From NCBI GenBank assembly GCA_942159475.1, contig OW804094.1:133162755-133226754 (forward strand): a DNA stretch of 64,000 nt, in the 5' to 3' direction. This DNA comes from Sthenelais limicola (Eukaryota > Annelida > Polychaeta > Phyllodocida > Sigalionidae). Positions 36,301 to 48,100 of the stretch are shown piece by piece (the first letter of the stretch is position 1; every line of letters begins with the position of its first letter). The notes under the pieces were generated by a model that worked only from the letters and a program-made list of their open reading frames with translations, searched no databases and had not been told where the DNA came from. Both the position numbers and the translations under genes were made by a program.

Positions 36301-36810
36301 CATTCTTTCGTGGGGGTAAAATTGTGCTGTGGGCTTTAAATTAGCAAATTCCACAAATTTCTTAGATAAAAATAGAGTTTAGTGCAAAGAGATGGACCAA
36401 TAGTGGGAGTAGAATCTAGGCATCGAGCCATACGTGTACAGCGAGAGTAATCGAGGACCGAAGGCGAACCGACTACGCATTTCAGCCTCCGGATACTTCG
36501 AGATACAATATAAATGAAAACAAGCATTATTTCATTAAGGGCACGTATCCAAATTCTCCCCTTTGTGCACATTAAAAGTAAATAAGGAGAGGCAAAAACG
36601 CAAAATGCGCTTGGCAACAACCAGATCATCGCATCTGGGGATTCGTCTGTCGCGAATTATACCGTTACCGGCAAGCGAGAGTAATAACCTACCAACATTT
36701 AGATGTGAATTGTGCAAAAAGTACTCACCTTCGAACTTTTCCTCGAAGTATGTTGTTGGATCAGCAATGGCCAAAGCCACTGCAGAGAGGACACACAATA
36801 ACCGCAGCAT
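33281..36810 (-). CDS. Calr: Calreticulin, full gene
   Basis: Seven coding exons on the minus strand: 36810-36729, 35517-35410, 35290-34857, 34671-34339, 34065-33882, 33667-33594, 33319-33281. They join in phase to 1254 nt, 417 aa, the same length as human calreticulin. Order: signal peptide (1-16, MLRLLCVLSAVALA core); globular lectin-like N-domain with the conserved cysteines in IDCGGGYVKV, GPDICGPGTKK and DIRCKDD; P-domain (about 208-305) with three KPDDWD/KPEDW-type A repeats and three GxWxPxxIxNPxYxG-type B repeats; C-domain rich in Lys/Glu then Asp/Glu; and the ER-retrieval tetrapeptide HDEL. It is a calcium-buffering lectin chaperone of the ER lumen that handles monoglucosylated glycoproteins. 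No key element is missing. Seven coding exons is fewer than the nine of vertebrate genes. Confidence 0.98.
33594..33667 (-). CDS. Calr: Calreticulin exon 6 (acidic C-domain)
   Basis: Encodes the Glu/Asp-rich low-affinity, high-capacity calcium-binding stretch (AGEEEDEEEPGDEEDDEP). It enters with two bases completing an alanine codon and leaves in phase 0. Confidence 0.93.
33882..34065 (-). CDS. Calr: Calreticulin exon 5 (end of globular fold and Lys/Glu helix)
   Basis: Starts VKSGTIFDNILITDD, the last strand of the lectin fold, followed by the helix with GKELWEKTHGGEKKMK and a Lys/Glu-rich run. Confidence 0.95.
34339..34671 (-). CDS. Calr: Calreticulin exon 4 (P-domain)
   Basis: A 333-base phase 0 exon holding essentially the whole proline-rich arm, with three type A and three type B repeats, then LGFDLWQ where the chain returns to the globular domain. 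The P-domain tip recruits ERp57 in the family. Confidence 0.97.
34857..35290 (-). CDS. Calr: Calreticulin exon 3 (N-domain lectin core)
   Basis: Residues 65-208 with the signature segments KHEQNIDCGGGYVK and HIMFGPDICGPGTKKVHVIF. It contains the lectin-site and disulfide cysteines. Confidence 0.97.
35410..35517 (-). CDS. Calr: Calreticulin exon 2
   Basis: Residues 29-63, including ESYNDRWVQST and GKFYNDPEADKG, both strongly conserved in the calreticulin N-domain. Acceptor and donor phases match exons 1 and 3. Confidence 0.95.
36729..36810 (-). CDS. Calr: Calreticulin exon 1 (signal peptide and start)
   Basis: Starts at the ATG ending at 36810 and codes a hydrophobic signal peptide, then DPTTYFEEKFE, the mature N-terminus. 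Donor GTGAGT. Confidence 0.93.
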
Positions 36811-36908
36811 TCTGACTTACTTTACACCCAAAGACAATCTGCGACCAGGGATGCAACGACCAACGTGTTGACCCTCTATACCCAGAATACACGTGACAGG
36901 GCTGGACA

Positions 36909-36927
36909 GATGGAGGTTTCTCATTGG
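36909..36927 (-). promoter_or_regulatory. ERSE-like element, minus orientation
   Basis: Read on the minus strand: CCAAT, nine bases, CCATC. The ER stress response element consensus is CCAAT-N9-CCACG (NF-Y plus ATF6), so spacing is exact and the second half matches at three of five positions. Confidence 0.35.
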
Positions 36928-36941
36928 CTCGTAATTCTCCG

Positions 36942-36960
36942 CCAATCGAAATCTACCACC
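36942..36960 (+). promoter_or_regulatory. ERSE-like element, plus orientation
   Basis: CCAAT, nine bases, CCACC on the plus strand, matching the ERSE consensus CCAAT-N9-CCACG at nine of ten fixed bases. ERSEs act in either orientation and are typical of calreticulin and other ER chaperone promoters. Confidence 0.55.
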
Positions 36961-37045
36961 TCGCGCTCGGCTGTTTCCGTAAAGCAGCTCAACGGAAGCA
37001 ACGAAGATTACCGAGTGTACAGGAAGTCGGGAATGTATACAAACC

Positions 37046-37056
37046 AAAATGGCGGC
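37046..37056 (+). promoter_or_regulatory. YY1-like motif at probable C19orf44-side transcription start
   Basis: AAAATGGCGGC fits the YY1 consensus, which in many TATA-less genes lies just downstream of the transcription start. It supports a first exon starting near here. Confidence 0.45.
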
Positions 37057-37091
37057 ATCTTTTCAAAACATTGAAAGAGTTCTGGTTAAAA
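37046..37091 (+). other. Candidate non-coding first exon with upstream ORF
   Basis: From the YY1-like motif to a GTACGT donor at 37092. Splicing to the acceptor at 38909 would make a 26-codon upstream reading frame starting at 37049 (MAASFQNIERVLVK...) that stops at 38945-38947, before the main start codon at 38981. Confidence 0.35.
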
Positions 37092-37520
37092 GTACGTTCT
37101 ATTAACTGGAAAATTATATAAAACACATTTCTTTTGCTGAGATTATACATCGGAGAGAGAACTACATGTCGAAGGTAAGATAAGTCGCATTCAATGCTGT
37201 GATAGCCAATGATTAGGAGTTCCTTTCTGTTTTGACATGTCGGGGCATGCCGCCATTGACGATATCGATTGAAATGACAGTTGCCAACTTACTCAGTTAC
37301 TGCTAGTCTCAGTACTGACCTCGCCCCCGGGTATTGGTACTCGGAGGATGCTCTGTCTAACTTACTGCAATCTGGATAACTGTGCAATGTGACAGTCTGA
37401 AGGCAGCAATTGTCCTAGAAAGTCTGTCTTTGTTTTCTAACATCTACTAACTGTCGATTGGATCTGAATGAAAACTCAATGTGGCAATGCCAATGATTCT
37501 TCAACCAGATCTTGTCTTGG

Positions 37521-37541
37521 TACCCCCCCCCCCCCCCCCCC
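37521..37541. repeat. Poly-C run
   Basis: A homopolymer of about 20 cytosines in the first intron of the C19orf44 orthologue. Unlike the others in the window it is not followed by a CA repeat. Confidence 0.9.
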
Positions 37542-38739
37542 CAGAAGAAGAAACGATAAAGGTGTGTTTCCGATTTACCACCCCTTCTTAGAAGATACAA
37601 AACCTACCCCACCTAATTCCTAAAAAAATCTTGACTTTTGCCGATTTTTGTGTGCGATTTTTTTAAAACCAAAAAATTGGCCAAAAAAACAACATAAATA
37701 ATTAAAGCAGGAAAACAAGTATTTCAAACGGCACTACCAGTTTAAAACAACTACTGTTACGAAATCTAAATTTGTTTCAGTTCCTGTACTTATTATATAT
37801 TACAATGTATATGAATTGGTGTATCAGACTTCTCGTTTTAAACTATATATAATATATATATAAGATGGAGGTTTGTGCTTTGGAAACATGTAAAACCCAT
37901 GGATATTAACGTTAGAGCACCAATAAATATCCTATGATGAACTTGAGATATTTTTTATAAATGAAATTTACACTGTACCATAAGTACTATTATTCCATAA
38001 TGCATTTGAGTCAAGATTCAGGTAGGTGGGCATGCAAGTCCCCTATTCCATCAAGTTAAAGAGGTCAGACCATATGGTCAGACATACACAGTAGGGGGTG
38101 ATTAGTAGAATCTCGCCACTGACCATGTGTTCACCCACTCCCACCAATACAGTACTACTGTGGCAGGGCCTATAGTATGGAGTACCTCATTGCGGAGTAG
38201 AGGGCCTGCCTAGGGAGGATGATATAGACATATACATGTGTCATTACTTAACCACAAGAATGGGAGAATCATTGATATTGATTTAGCTGAAAGAATTGCA
38301 ATTGATGATTTTGAGAAATTTGATTATTTCATCTATTTTTTTTGTGCAGCAGCAGGGGATTAATAGTTTCAATTTTCGCCGTCCTATGTGAAACAACTAT
38401 GTATATTCAATGTTTTACAATATGATTTCTAAACACGATAGTGACGCAACTCTAGTCTCATAAGAACTACCTATAGTGTATAATAATGTGGAAGTGTAGG
38501 GTCTTGGCTTAATACCTTATGTGTAACTGATACAGCCTGTACTTCGCGCAAAATGCGGTACGGCACCGGTAGGCCCGTTTGCGCGAAATGTAGGTTATCC
38601 GTAAAATGCGACGAAAAGAGTGTTTTAACTTTTAGTCATACTGTCACTGCCATCTGCATCAGCTTGGACTCGGAGTATTAATATTATAATGTCTATATAA
38701 TATAGATTATAGTAAAGGGCAGCTGATATCAGGACAATA

Positions 38740-38780
38740 CCTTGACAAATAAAAGATTATTCTATTCTATTCTATATAAC
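38740..38780 (+). mobile_element. Retroposon-like 3' end with (TTCTA)n tail
   Basis: TTGACAAATAAAAGA followed by TTCTA pentamers. A similar TGACAAATAAAAAG word followed by TTATC pentamers lies at 58167-58198. Short tandem tails after a conserved 3' end are typical of some LINEs. Confidence 0.4.
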
Positions 38781-38909
38781 CCATACCATATTTTAAATTA
38801 ACCAGTATCACCAGGCCTTTTTTGCATACTGGGAAGGTAGAGATTTAAATATAATCATATAATTTATATAGCATATAGCCTTCACAAATAGGATTTTGTA
38901 TTTTCACAG

Positions 38910-39142
38910 GTCCAGGTCGTTTCCGAATTAATTCTCATGTCTGTTGATTGGATTCCTGATATATTCATATACTAGACAATATGAACCGACAAAAGATGTC
39001 GACCCCCACCCGTGGTGGTGGGGCAGCCCCTTCCCGAGGCCGGGGTAGGGGAGGTGCAAGTGCTCTTCTCCAAAAGGCAAATGCTCAGCTTCGAGGCCAG
39101 AGAGTAGCTGAGCCAGAGGTTAAAGATGATGATGATATTGGG
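38910..39142 (+). CDS. C19orf44: C19orf44 orthologue, exon with start codon
   Basis: Acceptor TTTTCACAG at 38909, 71 bases of 5' UTR, then ATG at 38981. It codes an Arg/Gly-rich start (TRGGGAAPSRGRGRGG), a LLQKANAQLR segment and an acidic DDDDIG end. Donor GTAAGT. A second methionine at codon 6 has similar context. Confidence 0.75.
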
Positions 39143-42100
39143 GTAAGTGATAAAAATCATCCATTTAAGATACCGTATTGTAGAAGATAGAGAAACACGA
39201 TTAAAAAAACGATTACCACCAAGGTTATTGATTAGGAAATATCTCTCAGTTTTCAGGGTTGTATTCATGAACGGTTGTCGCAATATATGCACTATGTACA
39301 TTCTAGTAATTCAATCTGTGACATTTCTTTCAACGTGTATTCACTTTTGCTAAAAAAAAAAATCACTTAATATGACCTAATCATAATGGGGCTAATCGCC
39401 CCCAGATTGTACGAAGTGATCCAAATTAGTTTGTGAATTGCAGTACTTGAATTCATCGATATGAATATAATTAAGTATAAATCTGATATGTACATTAGTC
39501 ATGATATATCTATCAATATTTCATAATTTTAGATTCGTTAAGATTGATCTTTATGAATTATGGTGGGTGTTCTGACTATTTTTTCTTTATACTTCGTGAA
39601 GGCCTATCTTAGCAACCTTAACCGGAAAACACAAAAGGAACCGCAGTGGGATAAATTTGGAGAAGAAAGCGATATTGATATATCAATTTCCAGTAATGAA
39701 GGCACTAAAGAGAAACCCAATGCAGCATCAAAGTTCTTGAAGAAGAAACCACAGGCTACAGAAGAACCACAAACTAAATCATTTGTTAAACCGAAAGCAT
39801 CCCCAAGCACCCCTCAAAAAACAGCCGCGGGTACTAAAACTTCCACTGCACTTTCCAAAGCGGCGCAGTTCATGTCTAAGTTTTCATACGAAAAGAAGAA
39901 AGAAACTGTTGTATTAAGTGATAGCGATTTGGATATGGATCTCAGTATGGACTCGGATGTAATGGCTGATGTACATGCAATGAAGAAAGAGACAAGTATA
40001 AAGTCTGACGAAGGTAAAAGATCAAAAATGCAAATGAAAGAGCCACCCCGGCAGGTAAAACAGCCTACCGGATCAGCTGCAAGTCAAGTAAAGAGCACCC
40101 AAAGTAAAAAGTCCCCAAGTCCAGTGGATAGAAGTAAAACTGCGTCACCTAAGAAAAAGGAAACTTATGGATTTGAAATGAGCGATTCCTCCGCATCAGA
40201 TGCAATAGGAAAAGGTGGCTCGAAATTCGTGAAAAAGAAGACAGTAGAGAAGCCAGAATCACCGCCTCCCACACCAGCTCGATCACCAGGTAAGTTTCTC
40301 CCTTCGCTTCGCTTTCCTCAAACATTATCCAATAATTAATTTGTTAATTAACTAGAACTTATGACCTTCAGCCACTGACCACCGCTTCAGTTTAGCTTCG
40401 CCCTCTATATATGTGTATGCAATTGCTTGCATTTCCAGGGTCTCCCAAGCGCGATATGTTCAGACTTAAAAGTTCTGATAAATATGCGACTCAGGTAGTT
40501 CTTGACACCGATGAAGAATCCCTCGCTGACTTCATTGGAGGATTGTCTGGCTCTACAGACCCTGGGTCAGCGCGGACACCTCGGGGACGTGTGTCTCCAC
40601 AATTGACATCATCTAAGGTACTTATTTAATTCTTAACTGAGTATTTAATACTACTATTGAATACTTACTTACGTTCTTTCATTAGTCACTCGCATTGATA
40701 TGATGGTGATTTCATGAGTTCTAACCAATCGTTCATAAATAATAGCTTGAAACGTATTTAGTATTGAATGGAAGCGAAGATTTAGTATACATGTACCAAA
40801 ATACATTGTTCATTTAATTGAAGTTCGTGGAAAAGGAGGAGTATAATCCGGTAATTATTAAGAATATTTCCCACATTTTATTCGTTCTTCATATTGTTAT
40901 GCTAAAAAAAACTGGCAAAAACTCCTTCAAACTGCTAAAAAGCTGCTTAAAAAATATTCCTTTTTCCTCAGGTTCTACTCAGTTCAACCTGCTTTTAATC
41001 ACAAACTTTTCGTGTACTAATTCAAGAGTGTTTTTAGGGGGGTTGGTGGGGTGGTGGTGGTGGTGAGCTTACCTATATTTGTCTTACCTATTATGCCGCT
41101 ACCACAGGAAAAATGAACTAATGTATTATTAGCCATCGCAGTTTAACACAAAACCCTATGCATTGTATCCGTTTATTTTTAATTTTGCAGTTTTTGAAAC
41201 CAAAGAGAAGTCCAGTTTCACCTCACAGTCCAGAACCTGCGTTTGGTGCTATTCAGGAAGTCGAGGAATCATCAGATCACAAGGATAATATAAGCGATGA
41301 TATGTCAATAGACGAATCATTTAAATGTAAGTATCTCGATTAAAATTTCTCATTTACTTGTCACAGTTAACACAAGAGCTACAACCAGAGAAGTGTCGAG
41401 TTGATATCTTTTCAACAGTCTCTGCCCTTATCCAGAGCAATACATAGCTCTGCCTTATCCAATCTCTCTTATTTACCCTGGCGTTTAAAGATATGAACAT
41501 CTGGCCGGAGCTATACCTTTTCTCTTGTGTATGTGCAGGTCTCGGCTCGAGTTCTTTCTAAAATATTACAAATTCTCAACTACAATCCCAACGAAAAAGT
41601 GAATTTATCATATCGCCCTCATTTAACCATTAATTTTACGAAATAAAAAGCTAGTAAAATTGTTCATGTTGTAATTTCCAATAAACCATTTGCTATGATG
41701 TTACTGCGAAGCACTGGTTAGTTTACCCTCATGTAAAGGGACTTTCCTGGGCTAATACATGTATGAGGATTCCACTGTGGCGTACTCTACCTCGATGTAT
41801 GGACATAAGCTTAGGTAATCGGATTAATGTTACAGGGCAGCAATCCGCTCTGCCTGCCTGCGTCCTGTACTACCTCAAGAAGTATGCTCTTATACCCATG
41901 TAATATCCTATGTATATGAAATTCTGAAGCTGGCGCTTACATCGGCTGTGTTGGTAGGCTTGTTCTGCTATCAAGACAAAGTCTTTTGTATTAAACAAGT
42001 AAACATGAAGCATAGTATCCCCACCGTTAATCGAATATACTATATTGCTGTTACAGTAAAACTCATAGCATCTTTCATCAATTGAGGTATCAGTAAACGC

Positions 42101-45100
42101 TGACCAATACGCAGGAAGAAATGACGTTAGGTCAGATGCGTACGACCCGTTGTATTAGGAATACAGTAAACAATCAATCAATCGATCAATTAAGTATAAG
42201 CTAGCCATCGCGACGACGCTATCACTGTACACAGGCAGTGTTTCGTAGCTATGACATAACCGAAATACATTGGCTCTTGTGCATACGGCGTTTGCTGAAT
42301 TTGGTATTTGTATATAGACAGTTTGGTTGCGATCCTGTAGATGGTCTGGCTCTTACCAAGCTCGATTTTACGGTCAGGGAGATATATATTATATCCCCAC
42401 TTCAGCTTCCTAGAATCTACAGCCTAACAAAATATAGATATAAACAAGGATGTGTATTATGATAATAGTATTAGTTATATACCTCCCTGATGTAAAAGAA
42501 CACTTTTATTTGCATTTAAGCTGCCTGGTTCCGTTTATTTTGACCCGGTTCTAGGGAAGAAAGATGACGAGGCGCATTTAGCGCTTGAGTCAGTGTGTTG
42601 CATGGAGTACCATCGGGAAGGGTGTGTGTGTGTGTGTGTTGGGGTGGGGGTGGGGGATGGGGGGAGGTCAGTGCAGAGTTTCTCCCGATCTACGAAATAT
42701 TAGTTATGCATAAAGCCCCATACTTGATGTGCTTACCTACATTCCAAAAAGTTTGCCCTATATTTCAAGTGGATAGTTTTATTATTTTGCTTGCCTCACT
42801 TTCTGCTGATATACCTCAATTTATGTCCACCTTTATGTTGAATTGCATTCTACAGTCCGCCATTGAACCAGGAAATATTAAAACCACACCCAGATTTACA
42901 TCTTATGATCTGTTATTATATACCTTAAGTGATGTGTACAACTGTATCCAGTTGATACATAATATAGAACAAGGCTATTTAATTTTAACAGGGAAATAAT
43001 AATAATACACTACCCCAAAATGAATTGATTTGAAAATCCGACATGGGTCGGACATAACCATCAAGTTGTTCATAGCTGTATGTTGGCTTTCTAAAAGTCG
43101 ATATCCTCACCGCGAATAACCAATTTATATTGAATACTTACATTCATCGGCTTAATATATTAAATTGCCACTTCACCTGTTGCCATATGGCTTTTACTTT
43201 TTCTGATAAAACACCATTGTCATCTGTTAACATTTGGCATGAATACTGATCAATTGTTTATCGTGTATTCAATAAACAGATCGCACGCAAATCTTTGATG
43301 CATTATTGCCTCTAGGTTGATAACTGATCCAGTTTATAAAAATTCATTTCAATGTCTTGGTCAATATTTTAATCAGCCTTCCAGAATTATAACACCATGA
43401 TGATGATGATAACTTAATTCATGCCTGAGGCATTTCCTCTATATATGTGTGTCATCGCTATGGTTATAATGAAATCCTTGCATACATACCCGTGTGTTGC
43501 ACATTTTATTTTATATGAGTGCTAAGCGAACCTATAGATCTGTCGGTGTAATTAAAGTACACTTAGCTTAACTTACTGTACTGTTACTCTAACGCTTATT
43601 TGTCCTCCATGAAAAGAGGTATTCAGGGCGTGAAACCCATCGCCACTTTTTTATTCTGATATTTACAGCGTTTACAGCATGTAAATTATTCGATGCTACT
43701 AATTATGTTATTTGCATTCACAAACATCATGTGATATGCTGCAATATAATATTAATCATAGCGTTCAAATTGCCGCTTTTGTTGCTTCTATCTCTAGTCT
43801 CCACAGTGAATAATGATTGGAAGGTAGATTTTATAATGTATGCCGACTGTATAACAGTTCACAATACATATACATATACCATCAGAGTTATACATACAAG
43901 GTATGTAACATCAAAGTCTCGTCGATTGCTCCCTGGTTTAGCTTAGGCTAAAATGCAAGTTTATATCAGCAAGGTTTAATTAAGCACGCATCATCGAGGC
44001 ACGTACTTATACCAGATTGACACACAAACTATTAAGTTCACCTGTCCAGTATGTGTATTCACGTGGCCGCCCAGTCTATGTTTTCCGGAATATGCTAATG
44101 AGGAGAAATGTGTGTCGCTAGCATTGGTCGGCGCGGCTCGTTGTGCCCGCGTGTCATTGGACCATCTAAACACCAGAAAGTGTGTCAACGATTGCTGCAA
44201 TGAATGGCACGTGTAAAAGCTGCTATAAATAGAGTCCGTGTTATTGGGATAAAATTTGATAATTGCTGTAGAAATATGATAGCTCTTAGGATCTTTGCAT
44301 ACGTCCCTGTCCTCAGGGAGGTATATATAAACAGTAATAGTGCCATCGTTCATAACTTGAAATTTTTATGACATGCTTCTATATAATTCACAAATTAAAA
44401 TGTGTTTTATTTACATTTAAGTGTAATTACTATTTGATTGATGGAATTATTATTGGTATAACAATAATTATACTTCGTTTAATCAATAATTAAATTAGTC
44501 AGTGTGAGACAATTGAGGTGGGTTTATGTAGAAAGACAACAAAGTGACTGAGGAAGTCAGGGGCCTGGCCAGGGGCTAAATCCAGACTAACTGTCTAAGT
44601 AGAGTAGGGGAATTCAAATGAGGAAGACCGAGTTTTCCCTTCCTAGTACGTGTATCATGGAGTCAATTATTAATGAGATTTGAGGTTCGATATGCTTTGT
44701 TCATGTTTGGTTTGGTTATACTCAGGGGATGGTTAGTATGTCGTATGAGTAGGATATTGAACATACAAATGGAATTCTAACTCCTTAAGTGCTCGGGCGT
44801 TTTTTCTCTTATATATTATGCAATTTTATTTCCCATTCTTCGATACATAATCTTACAATAATACAGAAACTACATTCGGGAAATGGCTTGATCTCATCTG
44901 AAATTGCAAATCACCCTTCACTATAATAAGAGCTAATTATACAGCTAATGTAATTGCCATCATTAGTCCATTTTTCATACAGGACTTTCCATTTGGTACG
45001 TAATAATCATTTGTTCTTTCTGTTCAAATATTTCCCTGTAATCATTTAATGATTTTTTTTATCAAGTAAACCTCAGACAGTGAGCCGGGTGAAAACCAAC

Positions 45101-48100
45101 CATTTATTTTATTAAATGATCTTATTTTTGTTACCTATAGTCTCTTTCCTTGTGTCATCTCAAGTGTACGTTTATTGATTTTGGTTTAATGTTAAATCCA
45201 GATGGGGACTCAGGTAAGCTTCCTATTTGACCCACCCATTCATTGCACTTCTTTCGCTTAAATGCACATCACACTGGAGTTGGGTGTAAGATGTTGCTTT
45301 CAGATGTATCTTCATCTAAATGGGAACATAAAATGGCGGGGTATCAAGTTGGATAATTGGTTGTGATAAGACTGTGCTCAATAGTATACAAGCAATTCAT
45401 ACGCTTTTATTCGAAGCAATTTCAGTGGTGTTCCACTGAACTCCTTTGTTGGTGTTCTTTTCACTGTGTCTGAACAAGCGTATGCCCTTTCATATTTCAA
45501 TTTTGTTTTAAATCTTACCAAGTTTTTGAACCACAAGAACTTTCACTTCAGTACAATTTATTTTGAACTCCCCTACAACCGAAACATCACCATCTTTACC
45601 AACAATCTTTACTTTGAATGGATACACAACTTGTCACTACAATTCTATTTTAGGTTTGATCACGAAAGTTTATATAATCCACTGCCCTCCTTGTTTTCAT
45701 GAGGTGTTTTGGAAGTGGGACTTTGGCACTATTGACATAATAATTATCAGTTTTTATAATAACTATGTATTATATAATGGTAACTGAATATATATGTGGT
45801 TATGATACTGCATTATAGTATTATCATTTTCTTAACATACGGGTATGGCGAATTATATCCCCAGCCATACCCTATTCATTAAATTGTCCATGTAAGTAAT
45901 TTACCGTGGTACTTTTATTGATTCCAGTCAACGTTATGGGAATAGACGCATTGGGACCAGTCTTGGACTTGGACTTGGACCTGGCCGAAACGCCAACACC
46001 TCGGGAGGCGAAGAGGACAACTTTCCAGATAAAGTCACCAAAATCCAAGAAATCCAAGAAAGTCTCAACTCCTCGCAAAGAGAAGATCAAAGAGAAAAAG
46101 GGCAAAGAACAAAAGAAAAGAGGGAAAGAAAATAAAAAGTCTAAGGAAGCATCGCCATTCTTTAGCAGCATGGGTTTACATACAGTAGATGAACTCCTAA
46201 ATGACTTTGATGCTGACGAAATGATAATAAGTGAAGCCTCCGAAGTTCCCAGTGAGGAGCCCGAGGAGGTGCGTTCTCCTACACCACTGAGATCTATCCT
46301 CTCCGATCAAACCCCACGATCCCCAACTCCTCGAAGAGTTCGACTCTCTCTTAGCGAAATCCAAGAAATCAGATCCAGGTCTCCTAGTCCTGACCCTATA
46401 TCGACAGGCAGGTACATTAGCAGTAAAATATATACTGAAGACTTTGAAGATGAAGACTATTCAGAATCTGCCCTGTCTATTCACACTTCTGATAGCGAAG
46501 ATTCCATTCAAACTGTCACTGAATCAGGGAGGTCGACCCCCTCCAGATCTAGGAAAGGGAGTTTATCGAGACAAAAGTCTGTTGATGACTATTCTGATGA
46601 CTTTACTGAAACAAGTGCTGCCTCGCGGTGGAAAAGCTATAGTAGTAGGAGTTCTAGCCGCGAGAGTGCCACCTACAGTGACGATTACACATCATATGTT
46701 GGCTCAACGGATCGTAGCAGGTAAAACATAATGATAATAATAATAGAAATGATATTAATAACACACTCAAGAGGGTACTATCTGCAAGTAACATCTCCCA
46801 ATTAGTGCCTTTGGACCATGGTATGGACCTGGTTCTACAGGACGAAACACGAAAAGCACAAAAGAAAATAACAAGAATGATAATGATTAAGAAAAATAAC
46901 TCCAATATATTATATCAGACCTGTCTTTCTTGACAGTCGCTTATTTTATTCAAATTCAAAAATTCTTTTATTGTAATCGAGGATGGTGATACAATTTGGT
47001 TGGTCAGGTCTGACTTTACAGTCAGGTCTTCCTGTGAATGCCGTCTTTCTAGAATTTTTGTTCGTTACAATAACAGAAGAGTTTGTTACAAAGAGTAAAA
47101 ATTTGAAAGCCTTAATACTAACAGTGGTTGGATATGATTTTATTCCTTTAAGGATAATTTGTCAGCGACTTTAGGCATCTATGGGCCTTCTACCTCAGAT
47201 CCGATCCTTTAGGAAATTCATTTTGAAGACTTCTCAGGATCTGCCCTGTCTATTCACACTTTCTGAAATTGAATGATTTTGACACCCCCCCCCCCCCCCC
47301 CCCACACACACAGTTTTTTTTAAAAAACAATGAAAACATGATAAAAGTAATTTGCAAATTAAAATTCTCTATTCGGCGAAGTCTCTGCTGATATATCGAT
47401 AATATTCATGTTAATTCCATGTTTCAATAGGAAGCATGTAGTGTACGTCCGCGCCTCTAGGGGCGCCCAGGAGCCGTAGCCCAGCCAGCGCGCCCAGTCT
47501 TGTACCAAACCGCAGATCATTTAATATTACCTATAATAATCATGTAGGCTTCCTCTACTTCCTCGAGACTATCATTACATGCAGCGCACTGGTTCAATAT
47601 TAATTGAAATGAAATATTTGAAATTTAAAGTCTAATTCAGGATAGCCAGCTTATCACTTGTTTCTTAATGAGGGCTCGTGAACTCTATGGGAAATATATG
47701 TTTATCGATTGGTATAATTTCTGTAGCAACAAGTCCCTCAGCCTATCTTATTATGGACTCATCAGACCTGGGCCTGTCTGTAACCTGGCCGGGCTCCTAC
47801 GCTGGGGCAATATTAGTCACTTAATATATGCTAGCTTTCGATTCAAGGACTTGCAGTTACTTTTGAGTTGTCCGCCATTGGAAATATAACCTCAAAATAA
47901 GCTATATGTCACACCCTCCTGGGTTTAGTTATATGGGTGAAGTCGCCTGAAGATGTACAATTTGCCTTCACCAATCCTCTTAAATAACCCAAATTAAGAC
48001 AAAAATTAGGTTTGAAATACAGTTCAACATAACCGAACGCATCTTTGAATCAATGCAATATCAAATATACTTCTATCTAGTATTCATCAATTTTTAGCAG

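Larger units (their letters stand above)
36811..37046. promoter_or_regulatory. Bidirectional promoter of calreticulin and the C19orf44 orthologue
   Basis: Only about 240 bases separate the calreticulin start codon from the likely first exon of the divergent gene. The interval is GC-richer than its surroundings. It has CACGTG at 36890, CCAAT boxes on both strands (36923-36927 minus, 36942-36946 plus), and ERSE-like CCAAT-N9-CCACx arrangements. No clear TATA box is apparent. Confidence 0.65.
42476..44330. mobile_element. Possible 1.85-kb element bounded by inverted CCTCCCTG ends
   Basis: The left end reads TATATACCTCCCTGA and the right end TCAGGGAGGTATATA, exact inverted complements of each other, flanked by TA. 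The same words occur again, facing outward, at 50917-50958. There is no transposase reading frame inside. This could be a Tc1/mariner-type non-autonomous element, or coincidence of short motifs. Confidence 0.35.
41327..45927 (+). other. 4.6-kb intron of the C19orf44 orthologue
   Basis: No coding exon is recognised. It holds a (GT)n/G-rich tract (42618-42668), an inverted pair of TATATACCTCCCTG-type ends (42476-42490 and 44313-44327), and a promoter-like GC-richer block (about 44050-44230). Confidence 0.6.

Noticed and set aside
42595..42999. 134-codon ORF beginning in a GT/G-rich repeat
   Set aside because: Starts in simple sequence, no domain, inside an intron.
43991..44353. 120-codon minus-strand ORF under the promoter-like island
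   Set aside because: No family similarity; CpG-richer composition explains the open frame.
47440..47500. GC-rich patch with GCGCCTCTAGGGGCGC, possible CTCF site
   Set aside because: Lacks one G of the CTCF core; it is better described as a short palindrome.
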